64,000 bases of DNA. It comes from Phaseolus vulgaris. Taxonomy: Eukaryota; Streptophyta; Magnoliopsida; Fabales; Fabaceae. Below the pieces are notes generated by a model. That model searched no databases and was not told the origin of the DNA. It saw nothing but the letters and a program-made list of their open reading frames with translations. Positions 46,183-56,924 of the stretch are shown here, piece after piece. Made by a program: the position numbers and the translations under genes. Each line of letters begins with the position of its first letter. Position 1 is the first letter of the stretch. Where the stretch lies: positions 13,596,993 through 13,660,992 of the forward strand of contig NC_023754.2 in NCBI RefSeq assembly GCF_000499845.2, read 5' to 3'.

Positions 46183-46919
46183 GGGTGAAAGTAACTCCAT
46201 GCCATGAAACAATTCATTTGTGTTATTTCAATTATACCATGCTACTTATGTAATTGTTTGTATTCCTTCTATCAAAGGTGATGATGGTTAAGATTCTTGA
46301 GTTAACTTTGTTTTACTTGTTAAATGTTTAAACTATGAGTGTTTTATATAAGGTAAATGTTCCTAAAGTGTTTCATGTAAAATAAACCTTTGTCTATTGA
46401 CCTATTAGTGTCTTCTTTTAGTCTTCTATTTCCCAAATGATTGTAATGTTTCTTCATTCGATCAATAATATGCTATCTGGTTTGGAAAATATTAATTTCA
46501 CACCATATAAAACAGAACACTTCCACTTACAACTTATTTTAATAATATAATAATATATATTTATAATCTATATTAAAATATAAAAAAGTATGATTAAAAT
46601 AAAATATTGAGTTGTGAAATGAGTGTATATTTCTTTTTAATGGTATCAACCTATCGACACCCATGCATCTAGTTTATACTGATTTCAGTCGAACAAAACA
46701 TATATTCAATATGATTATTGGATTAATTTTTTAATTTAGTCTACTAGGTTGAGAAATAGCAAAATGTGTAATATTTATTGGTAGCATCATCACTTAATTT
46801 ATATATAAGGTTGAAATTAAAGAATTTTTTTTATCCAATTAATATATTTTATTTTTCGTGGAAGGGGATTTGGAGTTTTTGCTTTTATTTTCTTAAGATG
46901 CTTTTTATACGAAACTTTT
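46183..46919. other. 3' flank of the LRR gene, AT-rich
   Basis: Contains the likely 3' UTR (AATAAA-like ATGTAAAATAAACC near 46375), then AT-rich DNA. No gene is seen. Confidence 0.4.
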
Positions 46920-47195
46920 CACTACAATAGAAACCGTGCTTTTCTCGGTCAAAAATAATCCAAATTAATGAAAATCGACGACAAAATGTTGGATTTGCAT
47001 CAGCCCAGAAGTCGATGAGAAAAGCGTTGAAACAAAGTGCATCAACAAGCGAGAGTGACGAAAATTGTATGGGTCAAGCGGGCATGACACATAGAAACGC
47101 TATTATGCGGATCAGAAATGCGGATCAGAAACGTCATTATGTGTCAACCAAGTCGATTGATGACTCCTTTTATGACGAGTATACCGAAGTAGAAG
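46920..47195. mobile_element. Possible CACTA terminus fragment
   Basis: CACTACAATAGAAACCGTGC at 46920 has the CACTA-type start, with two GCGGATCAGAAA repeats at 47106-47130. No right end with matching inverted repeat or target duplication was found on either side of nest C, so this may be a relic or chance. Confidence 0.3.
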
Positions 47196-47199
47196 TAAT

Positions 47200-47378
47200 A
47201 ATTTTTCCTTAGGACGGATATCGAATTCATAAGGAATCGTTGTTTAAAATCCGTACAATAATTTAATTTGATTTGATATTGTCAATAGCTTGCATGAAAT
47301 GTAAATAAAAACAAAGTAAAGAGTTAGTTGATTCAATTGAGAAAATTGGGCTTGGGGTCACCTCTCTTACTCTTTTTC
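47200..47378. repeat. Dispersed repeat R1, copy 3, left part
   Basis: AAGTAATAATTTTTCCTTAGG, then ATCGAATTCATAAGGAATCG and TTTGATTTGATATTGTCAAT, in the order of copy 2. It breaks at CTCTTACTCTT, where the LINE-3 tail begins. The right part is at 55728-55975. Confidence 0.7.
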
Positions 47379-47653
47379 TTTTTTTTCTTTAAGATTAAAT
47401 AATCAGCAAAAAGATTAAATAACAGGAACCACTTAAGGGGTGGTTCAACCTTATACATACCTAAAAAATATGAAACAATTTCTCTGGTCTCTCAAACCAA
47501 CAAATAGAGAGACAAATAAATCTACCACTAAAAACCCGTACAGCCCGTTCACTTTCAAGACTAACTCGTACCAATTCAAAACTAACCTGTACAAATTCAA
47601 ATCTAAAACATACAAACTCAAAACCTAACTGAAGGAATAACTCTTATAAAAGC

Positions 47654-48590
47654 TCACTTTATTGAAAACATACAAGCCTTAGGATCAATGCACCTCAGAG
47701 AGTAAGTAAAACTAACAGAAACAGTTTTAGAAGTTACCCAAGACCAAGCCTTTAATTGTGTCAAAGTGAACACTTCCGAAGGATCGATCACCCCTCCTTG
47801 GAAAATATGTTTATTCCTGTGCTTCCATAATTCACTAACTACAGTTATCCAAACACAATTCCAAACTACATTAACTTGGACAGGAGCATTTAGCAAAATA
47901 AAATGCAAGAAGTGAGTTGTTGGGACAACATGGTCAACCGACGCAATCCCTAACCATGTATAGCACTGATTCCAGACTAACCAAGCAATCCTGCAATCAA
48001 GAAACATGTGTTTTGTCGACTCCACAGCCATCCTGCAAAAACTACATAGATTGGTATCCACCAAAACCCCACGCCTCTCCAAGTTAGCTTTTGTGGCAAT
48101 CGAATTAATCAACACCCTCCAAGCGATAATCTGCGCTGAGGGCAAAGCAGTAATCTTCCAGAGGAAGACAAACACACTTTTTCCCTCAACAGGGTCTCTT
48201 AAAAGATCATAGGCAGATTTTACCGAGAAACCACTATCCTTACCAGCCTTCCAAACTCGACTATGTGCAGAATTCAAGATAGAGGTCTTTCCATGCACTT
48301 CTTGTAACAGCTGGACTTCCTGGCATTTTCCCGATCAAACAGACCTCTCCTCCAAATTAACTTCCACTCCCATCTATCATTAACCCACCCCCACAAGACT
48401 GTAAACTACCTTCTTTATTACCACACAAAGAGAACAATCTTGGGAATTTACTTTTCAAATCTTCGTTGTCCACCCAAACATCTTTCCAAAACAAAATATC
48501 CTTCCCGTCTCCCACTCTCCACTCGCAACAATTCTCAAAGGATTTACCCCAATCCTCCATCTCCCAAATCCCCTTCAAGTCTCTCTCCAC
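47654..48590 (-). pseudogene. LINE-3 ORF2 C-terminal region with zf-RVT domain
   Basis: The frame at 48357-48590 contains VGDGKDILFWKDVWVDNEDL. The frame at 47654-48298 contains DSGFSVKSAYDLLRDPVEGK, IIAWRVLINSIATKANLERR, CSFCRMAVESTKHMFLDC (zinc-binding Cys/His set) and VVSELWKHRNKHIFQGGVID. Two frameshifts, near 48590 and between 48298 and 48357, separate it from RT. Confidence 0.85.
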
Positions 48591-50587
48591 CAGCTAGAAT
48601 CTTTAGCATTACTCCTTTGTTCTTGCAAATTTCTCCAGCCTCCGTATTTAGATTCAAGAATTTCTTTCCACAAACCATCCTTCTCAGTCTCCAGACGCCA
48701 AATCCACTTTCCCAGCAGTGCTGCATTGAAAAACCTTAAATTCAAAATTCCAAGACCACCAGCTTCTCTAGGCTCGCACACCTTTCTCCACGAGACCCAC
48801 GCTACTTTCTTTCCTTCATCTCCCCATCCCCACAAAAACCTTCTCTGTACCTTTTCAAACTCCTTTAACACAGCAACATGCAGTTTGTACACGGATAAAT
48901 AAAACAACGGAATGGCAGAAAGCACCGACTTAATAAGACACACTCTCCCTGCCAACAAGAGAAATCTGCCTTTCCATCTACCCAACCTGCTCTTAACTCT
49001 TTCTAATACACCATCCCAAAACGAGACTCGCTTGTGACTCCCCCCAACGAGCAACCCCAGATATTTGAAGGGAGTTTTCATCACTTCACAATTAAGGATT
49101 GCAGCATACTGCTGAATCATAGTATGATCAACCTCCACCCCTCCAATTCTACTTTTTGAGAAATTAACCTTCAAACCAGAGGCTAATTCAAAACAGTGCA
49201 GAATAACCTTCAGATTGCAGACTGATTTAAAATTCGCTTCACATAAAAACAGAGTATCATCCGCATATTGAAGCATGTTCACCTTAACCTTTTGTGCCCC
49301 AACCTCCAGACTTTCCACCAAATTCTTCTTTACAACTATCCTTACAACACCTGCCAATCCTTCTGCCACAATGAGAAACAAGAAAGGCGCAAGAGGGTCA
49401 CCTTGACGAAGACCCCTCTTTGGACAGAATTCTGAGGTAAGACTCCCATTTACAAGCACCGACACAAAGGAAGAAACCAAACAAGATTTAATCCATCTTA
49501 TCCATTTTTCGCAGAAGCCTAGCCTTCCAAGCATGTAGAATAAGAACTCCCAACTTACAGAGTCATAGGCCTTCTCGTAACCAACTTTAAAATAAACACA
49601 ACTCTTCTTCCTTCGCTTCACCTCCTCTAAAACCTCATTTGCCACGAGGACACTATCCAATATGCCCCTTCCTTCCAAGAAAGCTGATTGCTTGGGATCA
49701 ATCAACTTACTCATCACTTTCTTCAACCAGAGAGACAAAACCTTCGAGACAATTTTGTATAAACAACCTACCAAAGAAATAGGTCTGAAGTCGCTTAACT
49801 GCTGCGGATTGTCCATCTTGGGAACCAAACAGATGAAAGACGCGTTTGACCCCCTGGGCCAACTTCCTCTATCTGCAAACTCATTCACTGCCTTCAAAAC
49901 ATCCTCTCTAAAGATCTCCCAACAAAACTTTAAAAAACCAAAGTTAAACCCATCAGGACCGGGACTCTTCGAGCTTTCACAACTCCATATTGCAAATTTA
50001 ACTTCTTCTTCGGAAATATCTTCTACCAACATTCTATTTTCCTCCCCAGAAACTGAACTGAAAGCAACATTATCCAACCTTATAGGAACCCCCTCAACTT
50101 CATCAAACCGAGATTTAAAAAAATTCCTAACCTTATCCTTTACCACCTCTGTATTATCACACCACAGGCCATCCACAAAAACTCCATTTAAGCCATTTCT
50201 TGCCCTCCTCCACTTAACAACCGAATGAAAAAAGCTTGTATTGAGATCCCCATGTTGCAACCACTGATGACGAGTTTTTTGCTTCAAAATAGCCTCTTGC
50301 TTAAAAAGGAACCGACTGTATTCTGCCAGCACCCGCCTCTCCTCCTTACCCTGCTCGTCTAGATCACTTTCATCATCTCTTTCATCCAGCTCTTGAACTT
50401 TCTTGACCAAATTATCCCCTTCAAGGTTCACATAACCAAAGACCTCCCTATTCCATATTTTTAAATCAGCCTTCAGCTTTTTCAATTTTTCTTTAAACAC
50501 AAACATGCCTTCGCCCTGTACCTCGTAACTATGCCATTTGCTCCTGACAAAATCTTTAAACCTCTTGTCACTCTGCCACGCATCCAA
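48575..50587 (-). pseudogene. LINE-3 reverse transcriptase, long open frame with a mutated active site
   Basis: Open for 670 codons without an RT deletion. Motifs in order: SSKSPGPDGFNFGFLKFCWE, RPISLVGCLYKIVSKV, SAFLEGRGILDSVLVANEV, VYFKVGYEKAYDSVSWEF, GLRQGDPLAPFLFLIVAEGL, LQYADDTLFL, KYLGLLVGGSHK and RWKGRFLLLAGRVCLIKS. The YADD box is intact. The motif A aspartate (LKVDFEKAYD in LINE-2) is Gly here (codon GGT), so the polymerase site lacks one of its three metal-binding acids. The frame is collinear with the endonuclease upstream and separated from it by a TAG at 50609-50611. Confidence 0.9.
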
Positions 50588-50608
50588 ACTTCTGAACGGT
50601 TTCGGACC

Positions 50609-51361
50609 CTAATCCACTTTTGAGACCTTAAGCACTAAAGCGCAATGATCAGAAACAATTCTACTTATAACAAATTGTTTACAATCCGGCCACACATCTA
50701 GCCATTCCCTGGACACCAAGACCCTGTCAATTCTACTTTTAACTAACCCATTTGGCTTGTACCAAGTAAATTTTCTCCCTACCATCGGTACATCCACAAG
50801 CTCAGAAATTTCAATAAAGTCATTAAACCCTCTGATATCTCTGCTGTAATCAAACGTGGAGAACAGACTCATTCTCTCTTCCTGTCACCTAACAGAATTA
50901 AAGTCTCCAATCACGCACCACACCCTATTGTTCTGGCGTCGTCTAAGCTCACCGATGTCTTCCCAAAGAACCTTCTTTTCCCTCAACAAGCTTGGACTAT
51001 AAACGTTAACTATAACAACCTGAACCCCTCCACCACCCTTCCACACCCCTTCTACAGCAGAGAAATTGTTACCTCTGAAAAAATTGACGAGTTGGAATTG
51101 GTTGCTTCTCCACATAGTTATGATCCCTCCTGCATTATTTCTAGCACCAACTTCAATCCACCCAATATCATTAGATCCCCACAAATGAAAAATCAACTCC
51201 TTACTAACCTTGTCGCATTTAGTCTCCTGTAAGCATAACATATCTGTCTGTTCTTTGCTGATCAGATCTTTAATATATTTTCGTTTAATACCCCCTCCTA
51301 TCCCTCTTATATTCATACTAACAACCTTCATCATCTGAAACACTGCTCTCCTTCCCAACAA
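50609..51361 (-). pseudogene. LINE-3 endonuclease domain, split by a nonsense codon
   Basis: From the Met at 51361: VVSMNIRGIGGGIKRKYI, LCLQETKCDKVSKE (QETK), VVIVNVYSPSLLREKK and WCVIGDFNSVR, then a TGA at 50885-50887. It continues in the same frame with DIRGFNDFIE, SRIDRVLVSREWLD and VSDHCALVL. These are the AP-endonuclease motifs of L1-type LINEs. Apart from this TGA and the TAG at 50609-50611 the frame continues straight into RT. Both stops are one transition from a sense codon. Confidence 0.88.
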
Positions 51362-51483
51362 GTTTCTGCTTACCGCTGTCTCGGTTTTCCAAAGATTTTA
51401 ACTTGCTAATAACAATTTCCTCGTCACCAATAAAGGAGAACCCGAGTTCCTTTCCTATGCTCCACATTCTAGCAGCTTCAAAG

Positions 51484-51681
51484 TTATCGTTTTTCAATCG
51501 ATAAGCCTAGATCCATATTGGACAGCACTGTCGATGCTTCGCTGAGAGGAACATAGGACTCACGACTAACATTAACGTCCAACAAAGCTCGAGGTTGTGA
51601 GCCTGTTCCTCCAAAACTGACCAAAGGGACACGGTTGAACTCGCGACTTACAAAGCTTCCATCCATTTGACGGGTCGCACT
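51484..51681 (-). pseudogene. LINE-3 ORF1 tail
   Basis: The frame stays open to the copia junction at 51681 and ends at 51484 with SEASTVLSNMDLGLSIEKR. It has no domain of its own; it is assigned to ORF1 because it lies just upstream of ORF2 and resembles the region before the LINE-2 endonuclease. The remainder of ORF1 is absent beyond the copia element, so the LINE was 5'-truncated. Confidence 0.5.
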
Positions 51682-52000
51682 TGTTGGGAAAAACGGGTAA
51701 TTTTCCCACTAAAACAAAACCCTAACAGAGCTACCCGACAAATAATATTGAATAAATAAAGCGGAATAATAAAAGAGATAAAGAGGAAAGAACACACCCG
51801 AAAATTGTTAACGGAGTTCGGCCTGTTTAGCCTAATCTCCGAACACAGCAAAAACAGCTCACTTTTATTACTATGAGAGAAGATATTACAAATTGGGATA
51901 TATAACAGTGAAGGAGGGGATGTTAATATATAACCCTCAAACCTCCTTCCCAAACAATGAACCCACCGATGTGTGACTTGGGATTAAGCCAAAATCAACA
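51682..52000 (-). repeat. 3' LTR of the young copia element
   Basis: 319 bp, TGTTGGGAAAAACGGG to AAAATCAACA. The short open frame seen in both LTRs (51648-51953 and 55364-55675) has no recognised domain and is not called. Confidence 0.95.
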
Positions 52001-52014
52001 AATCTCCACCTTGG
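52001..52014 (-). promoter_or_regulatory. Polypurine tract of the young copia element
   Basis: On the element strand CCAAGGTGGAGATT ends exactly at the 3' LTR start TGTTGATT, the standard plus-strand primer position. Confidence 0.8.
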
Positions 52015-52108
52015 CTTAATTTCAAGTCCCACCTAAAACAAATCTTCTCAAAACATAACAAAAACAAAACTTTACAGTGCTTCAAATTTGCGCCTCTGGG
52101 CGCCAACT

Positions 52109-54535
52109 TCAAATGTGCAAAATATTAACCAAGTCTAAACAATGTTCAAACTTGGCCCTTGTAACCACCTTGGTGAGCATATCTGCAGGATTTTCCGTAG
52201 TGTGAATCTTCTGGAGAACAATCTCCTCTTCTTCGAGAATCTCACGCACAAAGTGATAACGAACATCAATGTGCTTCGTCCGTGCATGAAAGACTTGATT
52301 CTTTGCTAAATGAATAGCACTCTGACTGTCAGAATATAACTCAAGTTGTTTCTGACCAACTCCCAAGTCTTTAAGCAACCCATGAAGCCAAATTGCTTCT
52401 TTCACAGCCTCTGTAATCGCCATATACTCTGCCTCTGTCGTAGACAAAGCCACCGTAGACTGCAAGGTAGACTTCCAACTAACTGGCGCTTTTGCTAAAG
52501 TGAACAAATAGCCAGTTGTAGACCGTCGCTTATCCAAATCACCTGCATAATCAGAATCACAATATCCAACTATGCATTGACCAAGTGATTCATCTTGCTC
52601 AAATGCCAATCCAACATCTAAGGTATTTTGGAGGTACCGTAGAATCCATCTCACAGCTTGCCAATGACCCTTGCCCGGATCATGCATGTACCTGCTAACA
52701 ACACTCACAGCCTGTGAAATATCTGGTCTTGTACACACCATTGCATACATCAAGCTTCCAACTGCATTTGCATATGGGACTTTCGCCATGTATTCTCGTT
52801 CTTCATCAGTCGTCGGAGATAAACGACTACTCAATTTCAAATGAGGAGCAAGTGGGGTACTTACAGGTTTTGTATCTTCGTGTATACCAAAACGTTGTAG
52901 TACCTTCTGCAAATACTGCTTCTGTGACAGCCAAAGTTTTCCCCTCTCTCTGTCCCTGTTTATCTCCATGCCGAGAATCTTCTTGGCTTCCCCCAAATCC
53001 TTCATCTCGAACTCTTTACTCAACTGAGCCTTTAACCTATCAATCTCAACTTGGCTCTTTGTTGCAATCAGCTTATCATCAACATATAAGAGTAAGTAAA
53101 TGTAGGAACCATCTTCAAGTCTGCGCAAATACACACATTGATCATATTTGCTTCTCTTGTACTTCTGATCCTTCATGAACTTATCAAATCGTTTGTACCA
53201 CTGTCTCGGAGATTGTTTCAGTCCGTACAACGATTTGCTAAGTTTACAAACCCAATCTTCTTTACCATCAACCTTGTATCCTTCTGGTTGAGTCATATAG
53301 ATTTCCTCATTCAAATCACCGTGTAGGAACGCGGTCTTTACATCAAGTTGAGCAAGCTCCAAATTCAACTGTGCTACCAAGGCCAACAAAATTCGAATGG
53401 AGGAATGTTTAACAACTGGAGAAAATACCTCATTATAATCAATTCCCTCCCTCTGAGCAAAGCCTTTAGCAACCAACCTTGCCTTGTAGCGAACATCTTC
53501 TTTATTAGGAAATCCTTCTTTCTTTGCAAATACCCATTTGCACCCAATTGCCTTCTTACCTTTCGGTAATTGTGCCAGCTTCCACGTCTTGTTCTTCTTC
53601 GAAGACTGCATCTCCTCTTCCATCGCACCTGCCCAATTACCACTCTCTGAACTCAGAATGGCTTCTGGGTAAGTGGATGGAATGTCATCAACAACTGGAA
53701 GTGCATAGGCAACCATATCCATGAAACGAGTAGGCTTCTGAATGTCTCGTCTCTGTCTTCTAACTGCAATTGGCGCTGATTGTTGTTGAGATTCTTGGGT
53801 AGGAACCTCTTCCTCATCTGACTCTTCTTCTGCCATAGGAGAGTGACTTGTGGTATTTCGTGTTGGGATCACCACTGTCGGCTCAAACTCCACCTGCTTC
53901 CGGGCACACTCCACCAGTTGTGGAGTATTATCAGCTCCTTCTGGATTTACCTTCTTTAACATGGCAGATTCATCAAAGGTAACATCCCTGCTGATAATCG
54001 TCTTCTTTGCCTCTAGACACCACAAACGGTATCCCTTCACTCCAGGACTAAAGCCCATGAAAAGAGCTTTCTTTGCCCGTGGATCCAACTTTGATTCAAT
54101 CACATGATAATATGCAATAGAACCAAAAATATGCAAAGAATCATAATCAGTTGCAGGTTTTCCAGACCATACCTCTAACGGGGTTTTGCCATCTATAGCA
54201 GATGATGGCAAACGATTGACGAGATGTTGAACGTATGTCACAGCCTCAGCCCAAAACTCTCTGCCTAACTCAGCATTAGACAACATACAACGAACTTTCT
54301 CCACAAGTGTCTTGTTCATACGCTCCGAAACCCCATTCTGCTGTGGTGTTTTTCTAACAGTGAAGTGCCGAACTATGCCACAATCTTGGCATACCTTCAG
54401 GAACGGATCACTCTTGTATTCTCCTCCATTATCTGTTCGGAGAACCTTAATCTTCCTTCCTGTCTGGTTTTCAACTTGAGCTTTCCACTTAAGGAAAATT
54501 CCAAGCACATTATTTTTGTTCTTCATAGTAAACAC
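52109..54535 (-). pseudogene. Copia pol, main part: integrase core, RT and RNase H
   Basis: 808 codons in the same frame as 54536-55324, separated only by a TAG. Integrase: RTDNGGEY (33-40) and [10 protein letters not shown] (65-74) supply the second Asp and the Glu of DDE. The integrase C-terminal region includes [15 protein letters not shown] and [10 protein letters not shown] starts near [18 protein letters not shown] (301) with [30 protein letters not shown] and YVDD at 484-487. RNase H has [30 protein letters not shown] and [14 protein letters not shown]. It ends normally with ENPADMLTK..., the usual copia C-terminus. The listed first codon, at 54535, is GTG, so this is the continuation of the upstream frame and not a separate gene. 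Confidence 0.93.
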
Positions 54536-55324
54536 CTAAACTCTCCTGGAAAAATCATCAACAAAAGTGACAAAATAATGCCTACCTCCGATTGACGGAG
54601 TCTTGGCAGGTCCCCACACATCTGAATGCACATAATCCAGAATACCCTTGGTATTGTGAATTGCAGTGCCAAACTTCACTCTTCGTTGTTTTCCCAGAAC
54701 ACAATGCTCACAAAATTCAAGTTTGCAAGCCTTCGTACCTTTCAACAATCCCTGCTTGGTAAGAATTTGCAAGGATTTCTCTCCAGCATGGCCTAACCTC
54801 ATATGCCACAACTTCGCTGCCTCAGCATCCTTCTTAGAGCTAGAAGTTGCTGCCGCTACTGTCCCCACCACTGTACTACCTTGATAGTAATACAAATTGT
54901 TCTTCCTCACACCTTTCATCATCACCAGTGCTCCTGAAGTTGCTTTAAGAATTCCATCTCGCATCGTCACAACTAGGCCTTTAGATTCTAAAGCCCCCAA
55001 TGAGATAAGATTCTTCTTCAACTTTGGAACGTACCGTACATCCCGCAAAATTCTAGTGGATCCATCATGATTCCGCAACTTGATTGAACCTATCCCGACT
55101 GTCTTACATGGATTATCATTACCCATGTAAACAACCCCGCCATCGAGTTCTTGAAAATCAAAGAACCATTCCCGAATGGGACACATATGATAGGTACAAC
55201 CTGAATCCAATATCCACTCATCTGGATGCAATGATGCTGAAAGCGAGACAATCAACACATCACTTTTGCTTTCTGCAACATTTGTATCTTGCAGAGCCTT
55301 CCCTTCTTGATCTTTATTTGCCAT
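54536..55324 (-). pseudogene. Copia pol, N-terminal part: protease and integrase start
   Basis: 262 codons from an ATG at 55324, only 64 bp inside the primer-binding site. It contains the aspartic protease signature WILDSGCTYHM, a gag-pre-integrase zinc-binding region (LWHMRLGHAGEKSL, then CEHCVLGKQRR) and the first integrase Asp in DYVHSDVWGP. It ends TFVDDFSRRV then TAG at 54536-54538, where TGG is the likely ancestor, one transition away. No gag CCHC knuckle precedes the protease; a typical copia element has 200 or more gag codons there. Confidence 0.9.
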
Positions 55325-55388
55325 TACAGACTCACAATATAATATTCAATATTACAAATAATTTCAAACAACCCAAGGCGAACCTTCA

Positions 55389-55401
55389 GCTCTTGATACC
55401 A
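55389..55401 (-). promoter_or_regulatory. Primer-binding site of the young copia element
   Basis: On the element strand TGGTATCAAGAGC lies two bases inside the 5' LTR. It is one inserted A away from TGGTATCAGAGC, the site complementary to initiator tRNA-Met used by many plant copia elements. Confidence 0.85.
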
Positions 55402-55403
55402 CT

Positions 55404-55722
55404 TGTTGGGAAAAACGGGTAATTTTCCCACTAAAACAAAACCCTAACAGAGCTACCCGACAAATAATATTGAATAAATAAAGCGGAATAATAAAAGAGA
55501 TAAAGAGGAAAGAACACACCCGAAAATTGTTAACGGAGTTCGGCCTGTTTAGCCTAATCTCCGAGCACAGCAAAAACAGCTCACTTTTATTACTATGAGA
55601 GAAGATATTACAAATTGGGATATATAACAGTGAAGGAGGTGATGTTAATATATAACCCTCAAACCTCCTTCCCAAACAATGAACCCACCGATGTGGGACT
55701 TGGGATTAAGCCAAAATCAACA
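55404..55722 (-). repeat. 5' LTR of the young copia element
   Basis: 319 bp, same length as the 3' LTR, three substitutions. Followed by the GCACT duplication at 55723-55727. Confidence 0.95.
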
Positions 55723-55727
55723 GCACT

Positions 55728-55975
55728 TGTATTTTGATTAACATAATAATATTCTATCATTTGATTGATATTGATATACGTATAAAAATAATTTATACTG
55801 ATTCCACACATAAAATTATTAAGGAATCTCCTAATTTTTGTTTCCTTGTATATTTATATAAAAGCTCCTTATCATTACGATCAGACGTTAATAACAACTA
55901 ACATTCCAAATATATTTCTTCAAATATGTTAAGCATTATCATTTATATTAGAAAATTTATTTTTCTAGCTGTGAA
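55728..55975. repeat. Dispersed repeat R1, copy 3, right part
   Basis: TGTATTTTGATTAACATAAT, TTCTATCATTTGATTGATAT and CATTACGATCAGACG continue R1 in the order of copy 2 (12680-12900). It joins to 47378 once LINE-3 and the copia element are removed. Confidence 0.75.
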
Positions 55976-56916
55976 CAACAGGCTCAAAAGATACTTCTCT
56001 ACCATATTTTTTGCATGTATAGTCCCGCCTCTCTCAACTTTCCCCTTTCCACTATGACTTAATACATGTTGTATGTTGTGATTCCTAAAAATTTGGATTT
56101 TTTTTAGAGTTTGCTTTTAGAAATTAATTTAGATGCCAATAATTTTGTAGTCTATAAAATAATATCTAATTTACTTAATATAATAACTAATTATTTTTTA
56201 AAAAAAATTAGTTTTTATTTAATGATTTTCTAGTAATGTTAATTGTTTTTATTTTATTTTTTTTAATGATAATTTTGTTATAACAATTTATTGTTTTATT
56301 AAAGACTAGATAGTCTAAATTTATAAATCATTTAAAAAACTAGGAGAATTAAGACTAGAAAAAAATTATTAAATAAAAATAGGAGATACAACTACACATC
56401 ATAACCTATCTAATCCTTATCTTAAGCAGTTTGCAGTTTTGATGTTGAATAGGGAAAGAAACAGAATCTAGTGGTGTATGTGAGTGACTATTATATGGAA
56501 AATACAAAAACAAAGGAATATAATTATCTCTTTAGAAAATAAGAGAGTATATATGGATTATTCTTCCCTGTCGCAGAAGAAAACATGACATTAACAAAAT
56601 TATACGAGTGAAGCAAAGCATGAATTTCTCAGACCAGGTCAAGACATTTTCAAGGAAACAAGTTGATCCAAAGACAAAATATGAATTGAGGGAAAAGTGA
56701 CGAAAGGAAAAATCTGAAAAAAGAGCAAAGGCAAGATCAATATAATGCTCAAAAACAATTTTCAACTGTAACAACATTACAATGCTCAATAATAAGAACA
56801 AAGATAGGGGCAATAGTGACTCCAAGACTGAGTAGAACAGATTAAAGAGGTATGTAATATGCTAATTATGTAAATTATGTACCTAAGTGCTGTATAAAAA
56901 GGAATTAGATAATTAA
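55976..56916. other. AT-rich intergenic DNA
   Basis: No gene or repeat recognised; A/T-rich runs throughout. Confidence 0.45.
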
Positions 56917-56924
56917 GTAGAAAC

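Larger units (their letters stand above)
47379..51681 (-). mobile_element. LINE-3: L1-type LINE, 5'-truncated, inserted in repeat R1
   Basis: Minus-strand LINE with its tail (T-rich run, then AATCAGCAAAAAGATTAAAT and GGAACCACTTAAGGGGTGG) at 47379-47450 and coding sequence from 47654 to 51681. It keeps the ORF1 end, endonuclease, RT and zf-RVT. R1 sequence expected after CTTACTCTT resumes at 55728 (TGTATTTTGATTAAC), so R1 was the target. The 5' end nearly coincides with the later copia insertion, and no clean LINE target duplication can be read. Confidence 0.85.
51682..55722 (-). mobile_element. Young Ty1/copia retrotransposon, gag-less, with one nonsense codon in pol
   Basis: 4041 bp, with 319-bp LTRs at both ends and GCACT duplicated at 51677-51681 and 55723-55727. 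The LTRs differ at three positions by eye (near 51842, 51919 and 51974 versus their partners). The primer-binding site abuts the right LTR and the polypurine tract abuts the left LTR, so it reads right to left. Pol (protease, integrase, RT, RNase H) is almost entirely open, but no gag coding sequence lies between the primer-binding site and protease. Confidence 0.95.

Noticed and set aside
49662..50228. 188-codon plus-strand open frame
   Set aside because: Antisense to LINE-3 RT, with no domain of its own. The same holds for plus-strand frames at 25737-26054 and 27979-28422.
51648..51953. 101-codon frame in the copia LTR (also at 55364-55675)
   Set aside because: It occurs in both LTRs and has no recognised domain. 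It is explained by LTR sequence being open by chance.
52714..53178. 154-codon plus-strand frame inside the copia element
   Set aside because: Antisense shadow of the RT/RNase H coding strand.
56140..56150. TTTTGTAGTC as the right end of the CACTA-like start at 46920
   Set aside because: Too short, lacks the terminal CACT complement and has no matching 3-bp duplication.
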